This document shows, piece by piece, positions 6,130 through 14,060 of a DNA stretch of 17,186 bases. Source of the stretch: Acidimicrobiia bacterium. Lineage in GTDB: Bacteria > Actinomycetota > Acidimicrobiia > Spongiisociales > UBA5794. The notes beneath the pieces are model-generated. The model saw nothing but the letters and a program-made list of their open reading frames with translations, was not told the DNA's origin and searched no databases. The stretch lies in assembly GCA_030598905.1 (NCBI GenBank), contig JAUVPA010000005.1, forward strand, positions 1 through 17,186, given 5' to 3'. Made by a program: the position numbers and the translations under genes. The first letter of the stretch is position 1. The number at the start of each line of letters is the position of its first letter.

Positions 6130-7664
6130 CGGGTACCCATCGGAGGTCGTTTCTTCGGAGCAGGGCCTTGATTCGGAGTTTCGTCGGCGTCATCGTCGTC
6201 GGATTCGGTGCCGCTCTCGGCGACGTTCTCGGCACACTTGAGCATCTGTGAGAACGCCGAATCCATGGAGGCGGCGAACGCCGGCAGATCCGCCATGAGG
6301 TCGAAGTCGCCGTTGAAGCCCCAGTGGACCGTGCCATCGTAGGAAAACAGAGCAACACCGACTCCATGGCTCTGCCACAGCGGAACGAGCGGGTAGGTCG
6401 CCAGCAGCCGCGAGCCGAGCAGGTACAGGGGAAACTGTGGGCCCGGCACGTTGGTCACGGTCAGGTTGAACGGACGAACGTTTGCCGCCAGCCTGGCTCC
6501 GAGAGACACCAGCGTCGCAGGTGCACCCGTCGCCGTTTGGACGATCGTTGACGCACCGAGAGCCTGGTTCGTTTTCTTGAGATGAATCGTCTGCTTCCGG
6601 ACGTGCTGCACGCGGTCGACGGGGTCTTGGACACCTACGGGCAGTGTGACAAGCCACATGGCGACCTGGTTTCCCATCGCGCCCCGCTGATCCTGTGTAC
6701 GAACGCTCACGGGCGCCATCGCTCGGTAGTCGAGCTTGGCGAGGTCATCCTCCGAAAAACCCCGCTCCGCGAGCAGGAAATCGCGTACGCCTCCGGCCAC
6801 CGTGGCAAGGAGGACATCGTTCACCGACCCTCCTAACTGGTTCTTGACAAACTTGACGTCGTCGAGCGACAGGTCGAGCCAGTCGAAACTTCGATTGGGT
6901 CCGATTTCCCCGTTGATGGGCGTCTTACCGGTCGGTATGAGCCATCCCGACGACAGAGAAGCTCCGACAGCACGCAGCCGATGTATCACGTCGTCGCGCA
7001 TCCCTTCGACCTCTCCGAGAAGCGACGTCACGTTGGCCACCGACGCGACGGCCGACGTGATCCGCCGCGAGGTCTCACGAACGAACAGCTCGGTCCCGTT
7101 CGGTACCGGACGAGGTTCGTACGGCTCGGCTTCGTCGATCTCGTCGGACGGCATCAGACTCAGGAGAACGGCCATGAGATCGACACCGGCAACTCCGTCG
7201 ATCATCGAGTGGTGAACCTTGGAGACGAGAGCGAACTTGTCGTCTTCGATGCCCTCGATCACATACATCTCCCACAGCGGCTTCTCCCTATCGAGCGCCT
7301 GGGACATCAGCCGTCCCGCCAGCTGTTTGAGTTGGTCCGTGCTCCCGGGCCGAGGTAGTGACGAGTGCCGAACGTGGTAGTCGAGGTTGAAGTGCTCGTC
7401 GTCAACCCACACCGGTTTACCGTCAACGGGAACTCGGGCGAGGCGCTGCCGATAGCGGGGGATCATTCCGAGCTTCGACGCAACGTGCATCTTGATCAAG
7501 TCGATGTCGATGCCTGCCCCGCGCGCCAACGGACCGACTTCGAAGATCGCGATGGCGCCGACGTGCATGTGAGTCGTCCTCGACTCGAGAGCAAGGAAGG
7601 ACGCATCGAGAGGCGACAGCGGTTCATAGTGGACGGTCAGCGGCTTCTCCTCGGCTGCCGTCAA
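6126..7664 (-). CDS. Wax ester synthase / diacylglycerol acyltransferase (WS/DGAT)
   Basis: A 512-aa acyltransferase that joins acyl-CoA to fatty alcohols or diacylglycerol, making storage wax esters or triacylglycerol. The N-terminal PLSPLDASFL (15-24) is followed by the catalytic HHSMIDG (151-157, the HHxxxDG motif), then SVNDVLLA (280-287) and TNVPGP (404-409), all characteristic of the bacterial WS/DGAT (Tgs) family. The length fits the family except for an acidic then basic tail after residue 485 (ESDDDDADE, later KKRPP). The start is TTG at 7664, sharing TTGA with the stop of the pseudouridine synthase gene; no in-frame ATG or GTG lies before the conserved PLSPLD block. The gene implies neutral-lipid storage, common in actinobacteria. 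Confidence 0.96.
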   Translation of the reverse strand: MTAAEEKPLTVHYEPLSPLDASFLALESRTTHMHVGAIAIFEVGPLARGAGIDIDLIKMHVASKLGMIPRYRQRLARVPVDGKPVWVDDEHFNLDYHVRHSSLPRPGSTDQLKQLAGRLMSQALDREKPLWEMYVIEGIEDDKFALVSKVHHSMIDGVAGVDLMAVLLSLMPSDEIDEAEPYEPRPVPNGTELFVRETSRRITSAVASVANVTSLLGEVEGMRDDVIHRLRAVGASLSSGWLIPTGKTPINGEIGPNRSFDWLDLSLDDVKFVKNQLGGSVNDVLLATVAGGVRDFLLAERGFSEDDLAKLDYRAMAPVSVRTQDQRGAMGNQVAMWLVTLPVGVQDPVDRVQHVRKQTIHLKKTNQALGASTIVQTATGAPATLVSLGARLAANVRPFNLTVTNVPGPQFPLYLLGSRLLATYPLVPLWQSHGVGVALFSYDGTVHWGFNGDFDLMADLPAFAASMDSAFSQMLKCAENVAESGTESDDDDADETPNQGPAPKKRPPMGTR

Positions 7665-8593
7665 TCTACAGGTAGGTCGCCGCGTGAGGGCGGCCCGAGG
7701 CTGTGAAGCGACCGGGCAAGATCGTCCGGTAGCGGCGACCTCACCTCCAGGCGCTCACCGGTTGCTGGATGATCGAACGACAAGCCTGTCGCATGGAGCC
7801 ACGTTCGCCCGGGATCACCCGGCGCACCTGGCCTGCCGTACTGCGGATCACCCACCACGGGATGGCCGATGGCGCGCAGATGCACCCGGATCTGGTGCGT
7901 CCGCCCTGTCTCGAGTGTCACGTCCAACAATGTGAGGTTGTGCGAGTCCCATACGGCGCGCCTTCGATAGCGCGTCGCTGCCAGACGGCCACTTCGCAGC
8001 ACAGTCATTCTCGTCGGGTGGGCGGGGTCACGACCGATCGGTGCCTCGATCGTGCCGGTGGCGCTATCGAAGAGGCCGGACACGAGTGCGACGTACTCTC
8101 TTCCAACCGTCCGCGAACGCAAAGCGTCCTGCAAGGTGCGGTGTGCATCGGCGTTTCGTGCCACGAGGAGAAGTCCCGACGTGTCCTTGTCGAGGCGGTG
8201 AACGATGCCCCACCGTGCCTCGTCGGGCAGGTCGCCGAGCTCTGGGTAGCGGGCGATCAGGCCTGAGGCGAGCGTCCCTCCGACGACGCCCGCTCCGGGA
8301 TGAACCACGACGCCGGCGGGTTTGTCGATCACGATGACATCGCTGTCGAGGTAAGCAACGTCGAAGGGCACGCTGGCGTCGGGTCCAATGACCGGATCTT
8401 TGTCCTCGATCGAAGCAGTCATGGTGACTCCGGCATCGAGCCGCTCGGAAGCCGCCACAAGCGCACCGCCGGACGTGACCAACTCGTCGTCGAACAAACG
8501 TCGGGAAGCGGAGCGACTGATCCCGGCAACGGTAGAGAGAATCCGGTCGGCACGCTCGCCGCCGAGGGCGGTCGGTACGGAATATTCCACCAT
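7661..8593 (-). CDS. rluD: RluD-family 23S rRNA/tRNA pseudouridine synthase
   Basis: A 310-aa RluA/RluD-family enzyme that isomerises uridine in structured RNA, most probably 23S rRNA. Numbered from the ATG at 8593: an N-terminal S4-like RNA-binding domain (about 5-65, with RADRIL and GISRSASRRL), DKPAGVVVHPG (90-100), the catalytic HRLDKDTSGL with Asp135, and RTHQIRVHL near 240. The ORF extends 31 codons further upstream, but AGGTAG just before the ATG at 8593 and the homology boundary favour this start, two bases after the lspA stop. lspA followed by rluD is a very common bacterial pair. The exact target uridine is inferred from the family name only. Confidence 0.95.
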   Translation of the reverse strand: MVEYSVPTALGGERADRILSTVAGISRSASRRLFDDELVTSGGALVAASERLDAGVTMTASIEDKDPVIGPDASVPFDVAYLDSDVIVIDKPAGVVVHPGAGVVGGTLASGLIARYPELGDLPDEARWGIVHRLDKDTSGLLLVARNADAHRTLQDALRSRTVGREYVALVSGLFDSATGTIEAPIGRDPAHPTRMTVLRSGRLAATRYRRRAVWDSHNLTLLDVTLETGRTHQIRVHLRAIGHPVVGDPQYGRPGAPGDPGRTWLHATGLSFDHPATGERLEVRSPLPDDLARSLHSLGPPSRGDLPVD

Positions 8594-8595
8594 CG

Positions 8596-9135
8596 CTACC
8601 TGCGGATGAACGTGGCGATCAGGAGGAGCGCAACGCCAGATGTGATCGCCGCATCGGCGACGTTGAATGTCGGGATCCACCACCAATCGATCCAGTCGAC
8701 GACCGCGCCATCGAGAAAGCCATTTCCGCGGAACACCCGGTCCAGGAGGTTGCCGACTGCTCCGCCGAGAACCATCCCGAGAGCGACCGCCTCGATTCTC
8801 TTCGAGGCGTCACCGAGTACGACAAAGATCATCACGACGACCCCGATTGCAATGATCCCAATGAGCGGCCCGCTGTTCTGAAAGAGAGAGAACGCCGCGC
8901 CCGTGTTCGTGGTCAGGTGCAGGCGGAGGAACCCGTCGATCATCACGATCGAGCCATCCGACAGCCTCTCGATGGCCCATGCCTTGGTTGCTTGATCGAG
9001 CGCGACAACGAACGCGGCGACGACAAAGGCGAGCCAGCGATCGGTCAGACGCGGTCGGCGGCTTCTACCACGGTTGTCGCGTACGGGAGCGCCTCCAGCC
9101 TCGCTACCGGGATCGGTTTCCCCGTCACTTCGCAT
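8596..9135 (-). CDS. lspA: Lipoprotein signal peptidase (signal peptidase II)
   Basis: Integral membrane aspartyl protease that cleaves the signal peptide of diacylglyceryl-prolipoproteins. With the ATG at 9135 the product is 179 aa. DQATK (47-51), NTGAAFSLF (77-85), GNLLDR with catalytic Asp132, and FNVAD with catalytic Asp161 are all present, with four predicted membrane segments (about 35-50, 90-107, 115-131, 163-177). The ATG lies 91 bp inside the upstream dksA-like gene and gives a 30-residue basic, hydrophilic N-terminal extension. The only alternative near the usual family length of about 150-165 aa is CTG at 9048, which would overlap the upstream stop as CTGA. The start is therefore uncertain; the gene identity is not. 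Confidence 0.96.
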   Translation of the reverse strand: MRSDGETDPGSEAGGAPVRDNRGRSRRPRLTDRWLAFVVAAFVVALDQATKAWAIERLSDGSIVMIDGFLRLHLTTNTGAAFSLFQNSGPLIGIIAIGVVVMIFVVLGDASKRIEAVALGMVLGGAVGNLLDRVFRGNGFLDGAVVDWIDWWWIPTFNVADAAITSGVALLLIATFIRR

Positions 9136-9416
9136 GTGCCGTAAACGCCCTTCTCCATGCGATCCTGTGCATGTTTCACCTTGTCGAGCAACTCATTGGC
9201 GTTCTGTTGGATGGACAAATCCATCTCCATCTCGAAGGCGAGCGAGCCACCGTCTGCATTCTCGGGATCTGCGTTGTGTTCCGATGACGATTCTGCCAGC
9301 CGGCTCGCCTCTCGCTCTCGCTCGAAGTGGTCGATGAGCGTCTCGAGGCGCTTTCGCTCGTCACCGAGCTTGCAAGTGAGCCTGTCGAGTGTCGACTTCG
9401 CCAATTCCCTGGCCAT
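9045..9416 (-). CDS. DksA/TraR-like protein with degenerate zinc finger
   Basis: A 123-aa protein of the DksA/TraR family, whose members bind the RNA polymerase secondary channel or act as small regulators. The start at ATG 9416 is well supported by GGAGG five nucleotides upstream. Residues 1-45 are a charged helix, as in the DksA coiled coil. Residues 92-113 keep the signature YGTCEVTGKPIPVARLEALP. Of the four zinc-finger cysteines only C95 remains: the partner is T98, and the second pair is V116 and A119. Zinc binding is therefore not expected, although the fold motif IPxARLEALP is preserved, which suggests a zinc-free variant rather than random decay. It lies between the DUF167 gene and lspA. 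Confidence 0.85.
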   Translation of the reverse strand: MARELAKSTLDRLTCKLGDERKRLETLIDHFEREREASRLAESSSEHNADPENADGGSLAFEMEMDLSIQQNANELLDKVKHAQDRMEKGVYGTCEVTGKPIPVARLEALPYATTVVEAADRV

Positions 9417-9489
9417 TCGCCCTCCAAGCCAGGCATGGAAGATAGTGCCGAAAGCCGGCCACTCCGGTAATCCACCACGGACACCATCG

Positions 9490-9768
9490 TCAACCCAAGA
9501 GAGCCGCTTCCACATGAGAGGAGGCGACACCCCTGACGAGAAGCGTCTTGCGTCGCGAGGTGGCACCCCGAACGAGACGGGCGTCTCCTCCGCAGACGTC
9601 CGAGAGCAGCCTCTCGACGGCAGCATTCGCCTTGCCCCCTTCGGGGGGTACGGTCACACGCACCTTCACCACGTTTCCATATGTGCCGACGATCTCAGTC
9701 TGCTTCGCTCCCGGGACGACCCAAACGGTCACGAGCGTGCCGTCGGGATGATCGGCGAGGGCAACCAT
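9490..9768 (-). CDS. DUF167 family protein (YggU-like)
   Basis: A small 92-aa protein of the YggU/DUF167 family, of unknown function. Conserved blocks are VVPGAKQTEIVG (18-29), VTVPPEGGKANAA (38-50) and ATSRRKTLLVRG (69-80), matching the family pattern over its whole length. ATG 9768 is preferred, with CAGGG about 8 nt upstream; a TTG at 9804 would add 12 residues that are not part of the family. The gene is divergent from the ileS T-box leader and heads the minus-strand string; 73 bp separate it from the dksA-like gene. DUF167 genes often sit near yggT and the division cluster, as they do here. Confidence 0.9.
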   Translation of the reverse strand: MVALADHPDGTLVTVWVVPGAKQTEIVGTYGNVVKVRVTVPPEGGKANAAVERLLSDVCGGDARLVRGATSRRKTLLVRGVASSHVEAALLG

Positions 9769-9804
9769 GGGTAGTACCCTGGTCGCAAGGCCGCGATGGG
9801 GCAA

Positions 9805-10004
9805 TCACCTCGGAGCCGCGGGAGGAAACCGACCGACATGGGCGCGCTTCCACAGGAGCGCTACGGGTATCGATCGGAAGTAGAACCCGCCGGGATCTCC
9901 CCCGACAGAGGAGCGAACGAAGCGGTCGGCATCGTGCCGGCAAACCGGGTGGTACCGCGGAAAACCCCGTCCCGGTGAAACAGCAGCCACCCGGAGCCGA
10001 AAAC
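9805..10004 (+). promoter_or_regulatory. Isoleucine T-box leader, translational (class II) type
   Basis: A tRNA-sensing leader directly upstream of ileS. The T-box core GGGTGGTACCGCGG is at 9947-9960. The antisequestrator can be drawn as CCGGG (9945-9949), the bulge UGGUACC (9950-9956), GCGG (9957-9960), a loop, CCGU (9967-9970) and CCCGG (9971-9975). The variable base is U, complementary to A73 of tRNA-Ile. A short Stem I (about 9833-9877) has an apical hairpin GCGC/GCGC (9844-9861), and its internal loop contains ATC (9869-9871), an Ile codon. A 7-bp Stem III is at 9925-9941. No terminator with a U-run follows. Instead CCACCCGG (9987-9994), overlapping the ileS Shine-Dalgarno GGAG (9993-9996), pairs perfectly with CCGGGUGG (9945-9952). 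That indicates control of translation, as described for actinobacterial ileS. Confidence 0.93.
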
Positions 10005-13000
10005 GTGAACGACAGCACCTTCAACAGAGTCGAACCCGGAGTCGACTTCCCCCAGCTCGATGAGCGCATACTCAGCTTCTGGGAGTCGATCGACGCCTTT
10101 GCTCGCTCCGTCGAGATGCGACCGATCGACCGCGAGTACACGTTCTACGACGGGCCGCCCTTTGCCACGGGATCACCCCACTACGGGCACATCCTCCAGG
10201 GAGTCGTCAAAGACATCGTGCCTCGCTACTGGACGATGCGCGGCTATCGAGTCGAGCGCAGGTTCGGATGGGATACCCACGGGCTCCCCGTCGAGATGGA
10301 GATCCAAAAACAGCTCGGTGTATCCGGACCGCGAGAGATCGAGGAGTATGGAGTTGCCGCGTTCAACGAGGCGTGCCGCGCCGCGGTCCAGAACATCACG
10401 GGCGAATGGCAAGAGATCACCACGCGCATAGGTCGGTGGGTCGATTTCGACAACGACTACAAGACGATGGACATCGAGTTCATGGAGTCGGTGTGGTGGG
10501 GCCTCAAGCAGCTGTGGGACAAGGGATACGTGTACCGCGCTTTCAAGGTGATGCCTTATTCCTGGGGGGCGACGACCCCAATCTCGAACTTCGAGGTCAA
10601 CCTCGGGGGCTACCGCGAGGTTGACGATCCTTCGATCACCGTTCGGCTTCGCGTCGAGGCCGACCACGGTCCTGTCGTAGAGGGTGATTACCTTCTCATC
10701 TGGACGACTACGCCGTGGACTCTCCCGTCCAACCTCGGTGTCGCCGTCGGTGAAGGCATCAACTATGCGCGCGTTGCCGACGACGGCAACCACTACTGGA
10801 TCGCTGAGGATCGGCTGGCGTCGGTTTGGCCGGACCAGCCGATGGTCGTCGAGTCTGCGCGGGGCACCGACCTTCTCGGGACGGTCTATGAGCCGGCATT
10901 CGACTACTTCGCGGCTCTTCGCTCCGAGGGCGCCTTTGAGGTGATTGCGTCGGACTCGGTGACAACCGAGGAAGGAACCGGTCTCGTTCACATGGCGCCT
11001 GCGTTCGGCGAGGACGACTTCAACACCTTCCGGGACCAAGGAATCAGCGCCTTTGTCGATCCGGTCGACCGCGAAGCCCTCTTCACCGAACAAGTCCCCG
11101 ACGTCGCAGGTGTCCACGTCAAGGACGCAGACGACCGCCTCATCGAGCTATTGCGCGAGCGAGGCGCTCTGGTCAAGTCGGAGCGGATCACACACGCCTA
11201 CCCGTTCTGTTGGCGCACGGACACACCGCTGATCTACAAGGCGATACCGACGTGGTTCGTCGCTGTCGAACAGTTCAAACAACGGATGGTGGACCTCAAC
11301 GAGCGTATTCGGTGGGTACCGGACTACGTGGGGGACCGCCGCTTCGGTAACTGGCTCGAAGACGCCAAAGACTATGCGATCAGTCGCAATCGGTATTGGG
11401 GCACGACGATCCCGATCTGGCTCTGCGACGGGTGTGACCAGAAGGAGTGTTTCGGATCGCGAGCGGAGCTCCAGGCCAGGTCCGGTGTGCTTCTCGACGA
11501 CCTGCACAAACACTTCGCCGATGAAGTGACCTTCCCGTGCTCGGAGTGTGAAGGCACCATGCGGCGGACTCCGGAAGTCCTCGACACGTGGTTCGACTCG
11601 GGCTCGATGCCCTTCGCCCAAGTCAACTATCCGTTTTCCAACCAGGATCGCTTCGAGCGCAACTACCCGGCCGACTTCATTGCGGAGGGCCTGGATCAGA
11701 CTCGCGGGTGGTTCTACACGCTGCTGATCCTCTCGACGGCGATCTTCGACGAAGCGCCCTTCGATAACTGCGTCGTTACCGGAATGATCCTGGCAGAGGA
11801 CGGCCGCAAGATGTCGAAGAGCCTCAAAAACTACCCGGACCCGAGTCACGTCCTCGACGAGTTCGGCGCCGATGCGCTGCGGGCGTACCTCATCGACTCG
11901 CCGGTCGTCCGTGCCGATCCGCTGCGCTTTTCGGAGACCGGAGTCCGCGACGTCGTTCGCTCTGTTTTGCTCCCGCTGTGGAACGCCTACTCGTTCTTCA
12001 CCACATACGCCGAAGCCGATCGAATCACCGCCGCGGATCTAGTGTCGGCGCCCCCCGTCGCCGACCGACCCGAGATCGACCGCTGGATCCTCTCTGTCCT
12101 GCAGAGCCTCATCCGCGACGTAAACGAGGAGATGGAGGCCTACCGGCTTTACTCGTTCATCCCACCGGTGATCGGCTTCGTCGAACACCTCACGAACTGG
12201 TACATCAGGCGATCGCGTCGGCGCTTCTGGTCCCATCGCGGAGGAGGGGATGAGGGGGACAAGCTGGCCGCCTTCGCCACGCTCCACGAGGTCCTGGTGA
12301 CGTTCGCGATCGTCGCGGCGCCCGTCCTCCCATTCGTCACAGAGGAGTTGTACCAGAACCTGGCTCGTCCGCTAGACGCCGAAGGCCCACAGTCGGTGCA
12401 TCTGTGTGATTACCCGGTCGCCGACGCGCTCATGATCGACGAGCCGCTGGAGAACGCCATGGCCTCGGTGCGGTCCGTCGTAAATCTGGGCCGTGGCCTG
12501 AGGAAGCGTTCGGAACTGAGGGTTCGCCAGCCTCTGCCTCGTGTAACGGTCGTGACGCGAGATTCGGATGTCGTCTCGGCGATCTCTACACACCGCGACT
12601 TGATAGCCGAGGAGTTGAACGTTCGTGATCTCGAGGTGCACGCCGACGAGGAGGGCATCGTGGATTTGGCGGCAAAGGCCAACTTCAGGGCACTCGGACC
12701 GCGGCTGGGCAAGCGAATGCGCGAGGTCGCCACCGGGATCGAGGCGATGAGCCACGAGGACGTCGCGGCGCTGCTCAACGGCGATACGAAGACGCTCGCC
12801 GGCGAAGACATCACCGTCGACGACGTGGTGGTCTCTCGCACGCCGCGGGCGGGAACGGTTGTCGCCACCGATGGACCGATGTCCGTCGCCCTGGACACCG
12901 AGATCAGCGAAGACCTTCGCATCGAGGGTCTCGCCAGAGAGCTGATCAATCGGATCCAAGCACTACGCCGGACCTCGGGCTTGAACGTAACCGACCGCAT

Positions 13001-13175
13001 CAACGTGATCTGGCAGTCGGCATCGAAGGACGTGGCAGCGGCCTTCGCCGGGTATGGCGACCTCATTGCAGGCGAGGTACTGGCGGTGTCGATAGTGCAG
13101 GGTCACGCCGTGGTGGATGGCGAAACCGACGTCGCCGGCGAACCCGTGCGCCTGGAGATCTCGCTCAGCAGATGA
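10005..13175 (+). CDS. ileS: Isoleucyl-tRNA synthetase (type 2, long form)
   Basis: Class I synthetase charging tRNA-Ile, 1056 aa from GTG 10005, with GGAG 8 nt upstream and the T-box leader immediately before it. The HIGH-type motif is SPHYGH (57-62) and KMSKS is at 602-606. The CP1 editing domain contains the TTTPWTLPSN threonine-rich segment. A metal site is suggested by CDGC and CSEC in the connective region before TWFDSG. Length and layout fit IleRS2, the form shared with eukaryotes, many actinobacteria and Thermus, which is typically less mupirocin-sensitive than IleRS1. The HxGH motif is in the usual order. The reading frame continues 108 codons upstream, but those codons are the T-box RNA and not protein. 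It is tail-to-tail with yggT, with the reading frames overlapping by 11 bp. Confidence 0.98.
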   Translation: MNDSTFNRVEPGVDFPQLDERILSFWESIDAFARSVEMRPIDREYTFYDGPPFATGSPHYGHILQGVVKDIVPRYWTMRGYRVERRFGWDTHGLPVEMEIQKQLGVSGPREIEEYGVAAFNEACRAAVQNITGEWQEITTRIGRWVDFDNDYKTMDIEFMESVWWGLKQLWDKGYVYRAFKVMPYSWGATTPISNFEVNLGGYREVDDPSITVRLRVEADHGPVVEGDYLLIWTTTPWTLPSNLGVAVGEGINYARVADDGNHYWIAEDRLASVWPDQPMVVESARGTDLLGTVYEPAFDYFAALRSEGAFEVIASDSVTTEEGTGLVHMAPAFGEDDFNTFRDQGISAFVDPVDREALFTEQVPDVAGVHVKDADDRLIELLRERGALVKSERITHAYPFCWRTDTPLIYKAIPTWFVAVEQFKQRMVDLNERIRWVPDYVGDRRFGNWLEDAKDYAISRNRYWGTTIPIWLCDGCDQKECFGSRAELQARSGVLLDDLHKHFADEVTFPCSECEGTMRRTPEVLDTWFDSGSMPFAQVNYPFSNQDRFERNYPADFIAEGLDQTRGWFYTLLILSTAIFDEAPFDNCVVTGMILAEDGRKMSKSLKNYPDPSHVLDEFGADALRAYLIDSPVVRADPLRFSETGVRDVVRSVLLPLWNAYSFFTTYAEADRITAADLVSAPPVADRPEIDRWILSVLQSLIRDVNEEMEAYRLYSFIPPVIGFVEHLTNWYIRRSRRRFWSHRGGGDEGDKLAAFATLHEVLVTFAIVAAPVLPFVTEELYQNLARPLDAEGPQSVHLCDYPVADALMIDEPLENAMASVRSVVNLGRGLRKRSELRVRQPLPRVTVVTRDSDVVSAISTHRDLIAEELNVRDLEVHADEEGIVDLAAKANFRALGPRLGKRMREVATGIEAMSHEDVAALLNGDTKTLAGEDITVDDVVVSRTPRAGTVVATDGPMSVALDTEISEDLRIEGLARELINRIQALRRTSGLNVTDRINVIWQSASKDVAAAFAGYGDLIAGEVLAVSIVQGHAVVDGETDVAGEPVRLEISLSR
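13165..13175. other. Tail-to-tail overlap of ileS and yggT coding sequences
   Basis: The ileS stop TGA is at 13173-13175 and the yggT stop, read on the minus strand, is at 13167-13165. The two reading frames share 11 bp, leaving no intergenic space for a terminator, so each transcript must run into the other gene. Confidence 0.95.
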
Positions 13176-13428
13176 TCTGAAGCAGAATGCTCATACCGAC
13201 GATGAGTATCAGCGGAGAGAGATCGAGGGCTGCGCCGCCCATCCGGACGGCCGGCACGACGGCACGGATGGGCCGCAGAAGCGGATCGATGCCCTTGGCG
13301 AGAGCGTCATAAATCCTTCGTACCGGGTGTCCCCACGGGACTCGGCCGAAGTTGACGACGTAGCTCAGGATGATCCAAGCCAGGATGGCAAACATTCCCA
13401 TCCTGAGGACCCAACAAATGACCGCCAT
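13165..13428 (-). CDS. YggT family membrane protein
   Basis: An 87-aa integral membrane protein of the YggT family. Two hydrophobic segments (about 3-26 and 68-86) flank a basic cytoplasmic-type loop containing the conserved PLLRPIR motif (49-55). The role is poorly defined; linkage to sepF and ftsZ in Gram-positive bacteria suggests work at the division site or in membrane organisation. The ATG overlaps the sepF stop as TGATG, so translation is coupled. In many actinobacteria divIVA follows yggT; here the next gene is the convergent ileS. Confidence 0.92.
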   Translation of the reverse strand: MAVICWVLRMGMFAILAWIILSYVVNFGRVPWGHPVRRIYDALAKGIDPLLRPIRAVVPAVRMGGAALDLSPLILIVGMSILLQIIC

Positions 13429-14003
13429 CAGGCGTCGCTGCGGTCGAGCAATTCCAGCGCGGCGAGCCGGTCCTGTTCGGCAAGGCTGACGCTCACGCCG
13501 GGTGGAGTCACCAGGATCACACCCTGGTTGATCTTTGCCATCTTGCCATCGAGCGCATAGGTGAGGCCCGACGTGAAGTCGACCAACCTGCGCACCATCT
13601 CCGGCTCGGTCGATCGAAGATCCAGGACGACGGCGCGTCCCGCTCGGATCCCGTCGGCCAGCGTTTGTGCGTCGGAGAAATTCCGGGCCACGATGATCTC
13701 GCTCTCGGCATCGCTGCGGACGTAGGTTCGCGCATCGGATGCCGTGTGTATGTAGACACCGGCCTCGGCATACTCGGGAGTTCCCGACACACGGCGCTTG
13801 CTCGACGACGGAGGCTCGACACGACGGCCCGCGACCGTTCCCGGTGGGCGTGCCTGGACTTGTCGTGGCGCAGTGGAAGCCGGCTCAGCCGCGACGGGCT
13901 TGACCGTTGGTTCAGCAGCGGCCGCACCGGCTGCTGCGGCTTGATCCTGCTCGTCGTCAACCAGCCCGAGATAGAAGAGTGTCTTCTGCCACATCGATGC
14001 CAT
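13428..14003 (-). CDS. sepF: Cell division protein SepF
   Basis: Z-ring membrane anchor and FtsZ-bundling protein that substitutes for FtsA in actinobacteria. The ATG at 14003 gives 191 aa starting MASMWQKTLFYLGL, an amphipathic helix typical of SepF membrane targeting. A GTG at 14012 would add three residues, but AGGGA is better spaced for the ATG. Residues about 20-75 form an Ala/Pro/Glu-rich flexible linker. The SepF core follows (about 80-175), including the RRLVDFTSGLTYALDGK segment and the VILVTPPG strand that correspond to the conserved LVDFAAGL...FLLSP region. It lies 57 bp after yggS and is coupled to yggT. No ftsA is visible, consistent with SepF-dependent division. Confidence 0.95.
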   Translation of the reverse strand: MASMWQKTLFYLGLVDDEQDQAAAAGAAAAEPTVKPVAAEPASTAPRQVQARPPGTVAGRRVEPPSSSKRRVSGTPEYAEAGVYIHTASDARTYVRSDAESEIIVARNFSDAQTLADGIRAGRAVVLDLRSTEPEMVRRLVDFTSGLTYALDGKMAKINQGVILVTPPGVSVSLAEQDRLAALELLDRSDA

Positions 14004-14060
14004 CGTCGTCACGTCCCTGTTGATCTGGTGATCGGTCGCTGGTCGCGCAGCCGGGACATG

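Noticed and set aside
9417..9491. TTGACG near the DUF167 stop as a -35 element for the dksA-like gene
   Set aside because: No acceptable -10 hexamer lies at 16-18 bp spacing.
9681..10004. 108-codon N-terminal extension of ileS
   Set aside because: The sequence is the T-box RNA leader; GTG 10005 has a well-spaced GGAG and begins the homologous protein.
10173..11849. Minus-strand ORFs of 314 and 233 aa
   Set aside because: Antisense to the IleRS catalytic and editing domains; no recognisable domain.
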